From an uncultured Eubacteriales bacterium (GTDB lineage: Bacteria; Bacillota; Clostridia; Oscillospirales; Acutalibacteraceae), in the NCBI GenBank assembly GCA_900320235.1, contig ONRO01000406.1, positions 1 to 7,225 on the forward strand: 7,225 bases of DNA, written 5' to 3'. A model generated the notes under the pieces. It searched no databases, was not told where the DNA came from, and worked only from the letters and a program-made list of their open reading frames with translations. Every line of letters starts with the position of its first letter. The stretch's first letter is position 1. The position numbers and the translations under genes were made by a program. Below, in pieces: positions 1 to 5,778 of this stretch.

Positions 1-120
1 CTCGTAGAAAGTGACCTTGGAGTACAAAACCCGATTCACGGCTTTTATAACCTGAATAAGTTTTACTCGGTGACTGGCAGACTTTTTGAGCCTGAAATCC
101 TTATATCCTTTCTGCTTTAA
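1..120 (+). CDS. possible C-terminal end of an unidentified protein (partial)
   Basis: Frame 1 is open from the window edge for 39 codons and ends at TAA (118-120). The residues include a stretch GVQNPIHGFYNLNKFYSV and end in a hydrophobic ISFLL. I do not recognise a family. If real, it would be the tail of a gene converging on the rnf operon, with the hairpin at 309-347 lying between them. An open run of 39 codons is not improbable by chance, so this is weak support. The upstream sequence is needed to decide. Confidence 0.35.
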   Translation, partial: LVESDLGVQNPIHGFYNLNKFYSVTGRLFEPEILISFLL

Positions 121-173
121 AAACTCCCGGAAAGATTATACACTTAAAAATAAACATCAAAATATAAACATTG

Positions 174-188
174 TGCCAGATGCCGGCT
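174..188. repeat. 15-bp repeat, copy 1 (downstream of rnfB)
   Basis: TGCCAGATGCCGGCT occurs here and again, identical and in the same orientation, at 5684-5698. Read on the minus strand, the core folds as GCCGG-CAU-CUGGC, a five-pair stem with one G-U wobble. On the plus strand that pair becomes an A-C mismatch. A second shared string, AAGCCTCTTTT, follows at 281-291 here and at 5752-5762 in the other copy. The function is unknown. Confidence 0.6.
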
Positions 189-308
189 ATGTAATAATTG
201 CCGGGATAGTTATAACAGTGTATTATCAAAGACATCCTTTTTTCTGAAATTATCTTTAAAACAGGTAAATTCAGTTAAGAAAGCCTCTTTTTAATACATA
301 TATGCACT

Positions 309-347
309 AAAGGCAGCACCGTTCATTTTAATTGCGGTACTGCCTTT
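309..347 (-). terminator. probable rnf operon terminator hairpin
   Basis: AAAGGCAG (309-316) pairs with CTGCCTTT (340-347) and ACCG (318-321) pairs with CGGT (335-338), around a 13-base loop. The position between the two blocks (317/339) is a G-U wobble in minus-strand RNA but a C-A mismatch in plus-strand RNA. The 13-pair stem is therefore unbroken only for the rnf transcript, and it begins 13 bases after the rnfB stop. The U-tract on the minus side is short (UUU, then AGUGC). On the plus side the tail is UUUAUUAUU, so the hairpin may also serve a converging plus-strand transcript. Confidence 0.7.
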
Positions 348-359
348 ATTATTCTGATA

Positions 360-1199
360 TTATTTTTCTTCTTTTTTGAAACGGTGAAGTCCGCTCAGGT
401 CAGAAAGCATTATGCAGCCTGTTGTGCAATTCTTTGCACAAACTCCGAAATCTTCACAGTCGGGGCATTTACTGTAATCGATAACTGCACAGTTATCAAT
501 TACTTTTATTGCACCGGAAGGACATACACGCTCACATTTCTTGCAACCGATACATCCGTTTGTGCAGACTTTTCTTGTAACTGCACCCTTGTCCTTGTTT
601 GAACAGGTCACAACAACCTTCTCTACATCTGCTACAAGAGTAATCAGCTTCTGCGGACAGGTCTTTGTGCATAATCCGCAGCCGATACATTCTCTGCTGT
701 TGACCCTTGCAACGCCGTCTACGATACTGATCGCATTCTTCGGACATACGCTGACACATTCGCCAAGTCCGAGACAACCATAAGTACAGCTGCCCTTTCC
801 GCCGTAAAGAAGCTTCGCTGCGCTGCATGTCTGTATTCCGGCATAATCATATTTGTCCTGTGTCTTATGACAGTCGCCGACACAATGTACAACTGCAACC
901 TGCTCAATTACATCCTCAAATTCAACACCCATTATCTCGCTGAGCTGCTTTGATACAGCATCAGCACCCGGAACACAAAGGTTTGTCGCTGTGCCTTCTT
1001 TTTCGCAAAGCGCCTTTGCATATCCGTCACAGCCTGCAAAACCGCATGCGCCACAGTTTGCTCCGGGCAGACATTCTCTTATCTTCGGAAAACGCTCGTC
1101 CTCCTTGACCGCCATAAGCTTTGAAGCAATTACAAGAACTGCACCGCAGATTATGCCGATTATTACAACAGGAATGACGGCAGTAAGAATTTCATTCAT
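360..1199 (-). CDS. rnfB: RnfB, ferredoxin-accepting Fe-S subunit of the Rnf complex
   Basis: This 279-residue protein is the electron-entry subunit, taking electrons from reduced ferredoxin on the cytoplasmic face. One N-terminal membrane helix (about residues 5-29) is followed by the Rnf-type four-cysteine motif (C43, C49, C52, C57, within CLPGANCGACGFAGC). A ferredoxin-like region comes next, with C138/C142/C148/C152, C171/C174/C177/C181 and C216/C219/C222/C226. A last cysteine group (C245, C248, C254, C258, C262) has non-standard spacing. The CTYGCLGLGECVSVCP stretch is, as I recall, typical of Firmicute RnfB. The start is ATG with GGAGG nine bases upstream, 18 bases after the rnfA stop. 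It is the last gene of the operon and ends 13 bases before a terminator hairpin. Confidence 0.97.
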   Translation of the reverse strand: MNEILTAVIPVVIIGIICGAVLVIASKLMAVKEDERFPKIRECLPGANCGACGFAGCDGYAKALCEKEGTATNLCVPGADAVSKQLSEIMGVEFEDVIEQVAVVHCVGDCHKTQDKYDYAGIQTCSAAKLLYGGKGSCTYGCLGLGECVSVCPKNAISIVDGVARVNSRECIGCGLCTKTCPQKLITLVADVEKVVVTCSNKDKGAVTRKVCTNGCIGCKKCERVCPSGAIKVIDNCAVIDYSKCPDCEDFGVCAKNCTTGCIMLSDLSGLHRFKKEEK

Positions 1200-1217
1200 T
1201 TTCTCGCACCTCCGTCA

Positions 1218-1811
1218 TCACATCGGGAACAGGTTCTCGATAACGCCGCTGAAACCAAGAAATGACAGCGAAGTAATCGCTGCTGCTGTCAGCGTTACGG
1301 GAAGTCCCTTGAAGCTTTCAGGAATATCGCTTCCTTCTATTGTTGAGCGTACTCCGGAGAACATTACCATCGCAAGGAAAAATCCAAGACCGCTGCCAAG
1401 AGAATTCACCATCGCCTCGACAAATGTATAACCTTCGTCAATATTCAGGATGGTAACACCGAGTACTGCACAGTTTGTTGTAATCAACGGTAAATATACA
1501 CCAAGTGATTTATGCAGCGATGGTAAATATCGCTTCAGTACGATCTCTACAAGCTGTACTAATGCAGCTATTACAAGAATGAATACAATTGTCTGAAGAT
1601 ATCCCAGACCGTTAGGATCAAGAAGATAAATCTGTATCGGATATGTTGCTGCAGTAGCCATAAGCATTACAAATATTACTGCAAGACTCATTCCTGTTGC
1701 ACTGTCAAGCTTTTTCGATACACCAAGGAACGGACAGATACCGAGAAAACGTGAAAGCACATAGTTATTGATAAATACCGCAGAAAGCAGTATTACGACA
1801 AGCTTAGTCAT
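1218..1811 (-). CDS. rnfA: RnfA, integral membrane subunit of the Rnf complex
   Basis: A 197-residue, very hydrophobic protein with about six membrane segments (roughly residues 1-20, 40-60, 70-92, 103-122, 133-153 and 170-190). It belongs to the Rnf-Nqr family and is a pseudo-symmetric partner of RnfE. LGICPFLG (C26) and TTNCAVLG (C114) carry the two cysteines that, in known Rnf/Nqr structures, hold half of a [2Fe-2S] cluster in mid-membrane. The other half comes from RnfE. This cluster relays electrons across the membrane and is tied to ion pumping. The ATG start overlaps the end of rnfE by 8 bases and has GGAGG nine bases upstream. The length is normal for the family. Confidence 0.97.
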   Translation of the reverse strand: MTKLVVILLSAVFINNYVLSRFLGICPFLGVSKKLDSATGMSLAVIFVMLMATAATYPIQIYLLDPNGLGYLQTIVFILVIAALVQLVEIVLKRYLPSLHKSLGVYLPLITTNCAVLGVTILNIDEGYTFVEAMVNSLGSGLGFFLAMVMFSGVRSTIEGSDIPESFKGLPVTLTAAAITSLSFLGFSGVIENLFPM

Positions 1812-2496
1812 TTACGGCAGCCTCCTTTTCCTCTTTTTCGCAGCTCGTTTTGCCGCAGGAATCAGCCTGAGGACAACCCTCACAACCAAAATCCTTTTTC
1901 TTCGGCTTATATTTACCGAACTTATTCACAGCAGCTATCAACAGACCAAATACAAAGAATCCGCCGGGTGCCATTGTCAGAATTGAAATGTGATTATCTA
2001 TCAGCACCGGTATCTCTATTCCTGCAAATGTTCCGTTGCCGAACACTTCACGGATTGTTGCCATACAGAAAAGTGCAAGCGTAAAGCCGACACCCATTCC
2101 GAGTGCATCGATTGCTGAGTCAAAAACCTTATTTTTATTTGCGAACATTTCTGCCCTGCCAAGAATTATACAGTTTACAACGATCAGGGGCAGATATATT
2201 CCGAGTGCCTTATCAAGATCAGGTGCAAATGCCTTGACAAGCATCTGTACCATTGTTACAAATCCTGCAATAAGAACAATATAACATGGTATTCTTACCT
2301 TATCCGGAATAACTTTTCTTAATGCAGAAATTACCACATTTGAGCAAAGCAGAACTACTGTTGCTGCTGCACCCATTCCGAGTGCATTTATTACACTCGT
2401 TGAGGTCGCAAGTGTCGGACAGGTACCGAGAACAAGCACCAGCACCGGGTTTTCTTTGATGATACCCTTGAGAAAATTCTGTGCAGTCTTATTCAT
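1804..2496 (-). CDS. rnfE: RnfE, integral membrane subunit of the Rnf complex, with Cys-rich tail
   Basis: A 230-residue homologue of RnfA with about six membrane segments. LGTCPTLA (C26) and VVNCIILGRAE (C109) provide the cysteines expected to complete the [2Fe-2S] cluster shared with RnfA. MAPGGFF (175-181) is also typical of the family. The hydrophilic C-terminus (about 191-230) carries four further cysteines (C205, C208, C214, C219) in GCEGCPQADSCGKTSC and ends in a charged tail. I chose ATG at 2494-2496 over the in-frame GTG one codon earlier. The AAGGGGG ribosome site is seven bases from the ATG but only four from the GTG. The ATG shares one base with the rnfG stop (TGATG), a usual sign of translational coupling. 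Confidence 0.96.
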   Translation of the reverse strand: MNKTAQNFLKGIIKENPVLVLVLGTCPTLATSTSVINALGMGAAATVVLLCSNVVISALRKVIPDKVRIPCYIVLIAGFVTMVQMLVKAFAPDLDKALGIYLPLIVVNCIILGRAEMFANKNKVFDSAIDALGMGVGFTLALFCMATIREVFGNGTFAGIEIPVLIDNHISILTMAPGGFFVFGLLIAAVNKFGKYKPKKKDFGCEGCPQADSCGKTSCEKEEKEAAVND

Positions 2497-3023
2497 CACT
2501 TCGCCCCCTTTACTTTTTCATAAGCTTCAAATGCAGATTTTACAGCTGCCTTATATGCTTTTGAGGATATTGTTGCTCCCGAGATAGGGTCAACACTGTC
2601 CTGATTTGAAGCGCTTTTTCCGGCAAACTGCTGATTAAGTCCTGTATTATTATCAACTACCTTTGAACCGATACCGCTTGTTTCACTGTGTGACAGTGTT
2701 TTCATTGCTTCTATCGTTCCGTCAGGTCTGATTCCGCAGATAAGCTTTATCTCTCCGCCGTAGCCCTTTTGCGACAGCATAAACACATAGCCTGAGTTAT
2801 CGCTTCCTTTGAATGCTTCTGTAACCCCATCAGGTAGCTTTACATCAAGTTTTTCGAAGCTTTTGGCTTCCTTCAGCACCTCAGAACGTGCCTGCTGTGC
2901 TGCCTCTTCCTCAGCAGCTCTGATTATAGGTGCTGTCACAAGATTGACAGCTGCAAGAAGTGCTGTGACAACAAGGCAGATACATGTCAGAACTATGATT
3001 GGTTTGAATATATCCTTCATCAT
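2496..3023 (-). CDS. rnfG: RnfG, covalent-flavin subunit of the Rnf complex
   Basis: A 175-residue protein with one N-terminal membrane helix (about 8-34) and an extracytoplasmic FMN-binding domain. The flavinylation motif is D145-P-I-S-G-A-T151. By family knowledge FMN is joined to the threonine (T151) by a phosphodiester bond made by the flavin transferase ApbE. GYGGEI (88-92) and HSETSGIG (112-119) are further conserved stretches of FMN_bind proteins. The start is the first of two consecutive ATGs. It overlaps the rnfD stop by four bases (ATGA) and has AGGAGG nine bases upstream. The second ATG would be 12 bases away and is less likely. The length is at the short end for the family. Confidence 0.97.
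   Translation of the reverse strand: MMKDIFKPIIVLTCICLVVTALLAAVNLVTAPIIRAAEEEAAQQARSEVLKEAKSFEKLDVKLPDGVTEAFKGSDNSGYVFMLSQKGYGGEIKLICGIRPDGTIEAMKTLSHSETSGIGSKVVDNNTGLNQQFAGKSASNQDSVDPISGATISSKAYKAAVKSAFEAYEKVKGAK
2504..2510 (-). promoter_or_regulatory. ribosome binding site that fixes the rnfE start
   Basis: On the minus strand this reads AAGGGGG, seven bases before ATG (2496) and four before the alternative GTG (2499). The spacing favours the ATG. It is the one ribosome site in the operon that is not GGAGG. Confidence 0.65.
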
Positions 3024-3970
3024 ACCTTGACACCTCCTGTAAGCGGCTTCTGTCTTGTAAGCTTTGAAATGTATGGTGTGAGCAGGTTCATAAGAAGTAT
3101 TGAATATGAAACACCCTCAGGCAGATTGCCCCAGAATCTGATCAGTATTGTGATAAGTCCGCATCCGACTCCGAAGATGATCTTGCCCCACTTCGTTGAC
3201 GGTGTTGTTGCATAATCGGTCGCCATGAAAAACGCACCGAGAAGAAGTCCGCCTGAAAGCAGCTGATAAAGTACATCCTTGCCACACACAAATGACATCA
3301 GCGCAACTGTTGCAATAAATGCAACTGGTGTATGCCAGGAGATTACTCCTCTTACAAGCAGATAAATCCCGCCGAGGATAATTGCTGCTGCACATGTCTC
3401 TCCAAGACAGCCTGCATGATTGCCTAAAAACAGAGTCAGATATGAAGGCATTGAATCAGTCTGACCCTTTGCTGCTGCTGCCAGCGGAGTTGCACCTGTG
3501 ATCACATCTGTTTCATATACGGATTTTCCCCATTTTATCGGAGATGTCCAGTTTGACATTGAACCTGCAAAAGCTACAAGCATAATTATTCTTGCTGTGA
3601 TTGCAGGATTTGCAAAATTCTGTCCTATTCCGCCAAAAAGCTGTTTTACAACTATTATTGCGGCAAGACTTCCTATAACTGCCTGCCAGATAGGAATGCT
3701 TACCGGAAGATTGAAGGCAAGCAGCATTCCTGTTACTATTGCTGACAGGTCAAATACGGTATTTTCACGCTTGCAGAGTTTTTCAAACAGAAACTCTGCT
3801 GCCATACAGGTTGCAACACATACTCCGATAACAAGAAGCGCACGCAGTCCGAAAATTACGACAGATGCTATTGCTGCCGGGATCAGTGCAATTATGACAT
3901 CAAGCATGATATTCTGTGTTGTACGTTTTCCCGAAAAATGAGGGGAAACATTGGAAATTAATTTTGCCAT
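3020..3970 (-). CDS. rnfD: RnfD, membrane flavoprotein subunit of the Rnf complex
   Basis: A 316-residue NqrB/RnfD-family protein with about nine or ten hydrophobic segments from residue 20 to 300. The flavinylation motif D155-V-I-T-G-A-T161 lies in the hydrophilic stretch 138-178, so T161 is the expected site of covalent FMN on the outer face. MATDYATTPSTKWG (249-262) matches the conserved family signature near the C-terminus. RnfD is thought to form part of the ion path and to exchange electrons with RnfG and the RnfA/E cluster. The ATG shares one base with the rnfC stop (TAATG), and AGGAGG precedes it. No abnormality was seen. Confidence 0.97.
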   Translation of the reverse strand: MAKLISNVSPHFSGKRTTQNIMLDVIIALIPAAIASVVIFGLRALLVIGVCVATCMAAEFLFEKLCKRENTVFDLSAIVTGMLLAFNLPVSIPIWQAVIGSLAAIIVVKQLFGGIGQNFANPAITARIIMLVAFAGSMSNWTSPIKWGKSVYETDVITGATPLAAAAKGQTDSMPSYLTLFLGNHAGCLGETCAAAIILGGIYLLVRGVISWHTPVAFIATVALMSFVCGKDVLYQLLSGGLLLGAFFMATDYATTPSTKWGKIIFGVGCGLITILIRFWGNLPEGVSYSILLMNLLTPYISKLTRQKPLTGGVKV

Positions 3971-5295
3971 TATTTACCCTCCTTTTCTGCTTCGGCTTTC
4001 TTCTTTGTCTGATATGCACGAAGCTTTATCTTTGCAAGCTTATTCGTCTGAACAAGCGGACGGTTTGCCGGACATACAAAGCTGCAGCAGCCGCATTCCA
4101 TACACAGATCAACACACAGCTTCTCAAGCTCCTCGCCTCTGTCAAGCTTATATGCCCTTGCGATCTCCCGCGGATCAAGACGGAATGGACAGTGGTTCAT
4201 ACAAGCTCCGCAGCCGATGCATGCTGTGGTCTTTTTCGGTGTTGCTTCTTTTTCGTCCATGGCTATAATTGCATTTGTATTCTTCAGCACAGGCTCAGCG
4301 TCACTCGGAACCGCTATTCCCATCATTGGTCCTCCGTAGAGAATCTTTCTCGGTTCGCATTTATATCCGCCTGCGGCTTCTATAAGATCTGCTATCGAAG
4401 TGCCTATCGGTGCGATCATGTTTTTCGGATCCTTTATTGCAGATCCGTCAACTGTTATGCACTTCTCAACCAGCGGAATACCATCTTCAAGATACTTTCC
4501 TACAAATGAAAGAGTCGTAACGTTGATTACGATGGCTCCCACATCAAGCGGCAGACCTCCTTTTGGAATGACCCTTTTCATTGTATTGAATACGAGCACC
4601 TTTTCTCCGCCCTGCGGATAGATCGAGGGCAGAACGTGTACCTCTACATCATCAGTTTTATCGGCAAGCTTTTTTATTTTCTCAATTGCATCCTTTTTAT
4701 TGCTTTCAATTCCGATGATAAACCTGTTTACCTTCATATATTTTCTGAGTGCATCTATTCCCTTGAAAATATATTCGCTGTTATCAAGCATTGTTCTTGT
4801 ATCCGAGGTAATATACGGCTCACATTCAGCTGCATTTATTACAACTGCTTCAACCTTCTCAAGATCCTTTACACTGAGCTTTACAAAGGTCGGAAAGCCT
4901 GCTCCTCCAAGGCCTACTACGCCGCTTTCTTTGACAGCAGTTTTCAGGCTTTCAAAATCATTTACCTTTGGAGCTTTTATCTCCTCATACAAAGTCTGCT
5001 CTCCATCGCTTTCGATCGTGATACACTGTATCTTCATTCCCATTGAAGATGTCATCTCATCGATCTTTGCGACCTTACCCGATACACTTGAATGTATCGC
5101 AGAAGAAACAAATCCGTCAGGCTCACCAATAAGCTGACCAACCTTGACAATATCACCTTTTTTTACGATCGGTTTTGAGGGCTTTCCTATATGCATTGAC
5201 ATAGGGATCGTAACGGTTTTCGGTACGGTCATACGTACAGGCTTACTATCGGCGGTGTTCTTCTTATGCGGTACTTTAATACCGTGTAGCTTCAT
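3970..5295 (-). CDS. rnfC: RnfC, NADH/FMN and Fe-S subunit of the Rnf complex
   Basis: This 441-residue cytoplasmic subunit delivers electrons to NAD+. The N-terminal barrel-sandwich domain (about 1-100) contains HSSVSGKV. A region like the 51-kDa subunit of complex I (about 115-260) carries the nucleotide/flavin motif GLGGAGFPT (128-136) and AAECEPYI (155-162). An SLBB-like stretch follows (about 270-325). Two ferredoxin motifs come next: C359/C362/C365/C369 and C398/C401/C404/C408, with extra cysteines at 394 and 403. The tail is lysine/glutamate-rich and short; the long C-terminal repeats of the enterobacterial RsxC are absent. The ATG has GGAGGAA (5301-5307) at good spacing. It is the first gene of the operon, behind its own promoter and a leader of about 140 bases. 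Confidence 0.97.
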   Translation of the reverse strand: MKLHGIKVPHKKNTADSKPVRMTVPKTVTIPMSMHIGKPSKPIVKKGDIVKVGQLIGEPDGFVSSAIHSSVSGKVAKIDEMTSSMGMKIQCITIESDGEQTLYEEIKAPKVNDFESLKTAVKESGVVGLGGAGFPTFVKLSVKDLEKVEAVVINAAECEPYITSDTRTMLDNSEYIFKGIDALRKYMKVNRFIIGIESNKKDAIEKIKKLADKTDDVEVHVLPSIYPQGGEKVLVFNTMKRVIPKGGLPLDVGAIVINVTTLSFVGKYLEDGIPLVEKCITVDGSAIKDPKNMIAPIGTSIADLIEAAGGYKCEPRKILYGGPMMGIAVPSDAEPVLKNTNAIIAMDEKEATPKKTTACIGCGACMNHCPFRLDPREIARAYKLDRGEELEKLCVDLCMECGCCSFVCPANRPLVQTNKLAKIKLRAYQTKKKAEAEKEGK

Positions 5296-5436
5296 GCTGA
5301 TTCCTCCGATTTCCTTTTTTCACGGGATATGTTATCCCTTAACCTTTGTTGAATCAGGAAACAATCCTTGTTCCTTTTTATATTTATGCCAATCTGGATT
5401 ATTACAGAATATCCGACAATATCCAACAGCACAAAC
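5296..5436 (-). promoter_or_regulatory. rnf 5' leader with two hairpins and a direct repeat
   Basis: Assuming transcription starts about seven bases after the -10 box, the rnfC leader is about 140 nt. It contains a tandem AATATCC (5408-5414 and 5418-5424, period 10) close to the start. A hairpin at 5356-5375 pairs AGGAA-CAA with TTG-TTCCT, with one bulged U. A second, perfect hairpin at 5324-5338 has arms GGGATA/TATCCC and a three-base loop. Neither hairpin is followed by a U-tract, so I do not call an attenuator. I recognise no known riboswitch class. Confidence 0.4.
5324..5338 (-). promoter_or_regulatory. leader hairpin just upstream of the rnfC ribosome site
   Basis: GGGATA (5324-5329) and TATCCC (5333-5338) are perfectly complementary around a three-base loop. 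The hairpin sits 16 bases upstream of the GGAGGAA of rnfC. It could influence message stability or ribosome access. It does not itself hide the ribosome site. Confidence 0.4.
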
Positions 5437-5442
5437 ATTATT

Positions 5443-5471
5443 ATTATACTACAAAATAAGCTTTTCGCCAA
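5443..5471 (-). promoter_or_regulatory. sigma-A-type promoter of the rnf operon
   Basis: On the minus strand TTGGCG (-35, 5466-5471) and a perfect TATAAT (-10, 5443-5448) are separated by exactly 17 bases. The upstream DNA is very A/T-rich and could act as an UP element. The promoter lies below the terminator at 5536-5584, so the rnf operon has its own start separate from the RCC1 gene. Confidence 0.85.
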
Positions 5472-5535
5472 TGTTTGATTTGCATATATTTTTATCTTCT
5501 TTTTATACAAAATAGCAATAACTTGTAAGGTAACA

Positions 5536-5584
5536 AAAAAAACTCTCCTGAACCCTACTTTTCATGCTCAGAGAGAGTTTTTTT
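5536..5584. terminator. bidirectional intrinsic terminator between the RCC1 gene and rnf
   Basis: AAAAAAACTCTC (5536-5547) pairs with GAGAGTTTTTTT (5573-5584). The stem continues past one bulged A (5572) as CTGA (5548-5551) with TCAG (5568-5571). The strand carries a long T-run on each side, so it should stop transcripts from either direction. The natural user is the RCC1 gene, about 195 bases upstream on the minus strand. It insulates the rnf promoter from that gene. Confidence 0.88.
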
Positions 5585-5683
5585 ACAGTTTTTTTAATAT
5601 TTTCAGCTTGATATCATACCGGCTGCAAGCTATATATTACCATATTGACTCAGTTTTCTTTGATTTCCATTTATAAGCAGAAA

Positions 5684-5698
5684 TGCCAGATGCCGGCT
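5684..5698. repeat. 15-bp repeat, copy 2 (downstream of the RCC1 gene)
   Basis: Exact second copy of TGCCAGATGCCGGCT, in the same orientation as 174-188. It is followed 53 bases later by AAGCCTCTTTT (5752-5762), also shared with copy 1. It lies in the 3' untranslated stretch of the RCC1 gene (5585-5778). Apart from a possible 21-codon reading frame (5702-5767), I see nothing else in that stretch. Confidence 0.6.
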
Positions 5699-5778
5699 TG
5701 CTTACTGTTTTTCATCTGCATTACACTTTACTGTCTGATAATTTCCGGCTGAAGCCTCTTTTACCATGCCAACTCTGA

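Noticed and set aside
991..1431. Plus-strand open frame opposite rnfB and rnfA
   Set aside because: It crosses the rnfA-rnfB junction on the opposite strand, has no ribosome site, and its composition reflects the antisense of membrane-protein codons.
3916..4509. Long plus-strand open frame opposite rnfC
   Set aside because: It is antisense to a fully conserved gene, lacks a ribosome site, and its peptide (runs of Cys, Leu and Tyr) has no family signature. It is a shadow of rnfC codon use.
5292..5510. A 72-codon minus-strand frame starting at TTG upstream of rnfC
   Set aside because: It would start upstream of the strong rnf promoter, has no ribosome site and spans both promoter boxes. Only the part after the transcription start (from 5438) is worth considering, and it is listed as a finding.
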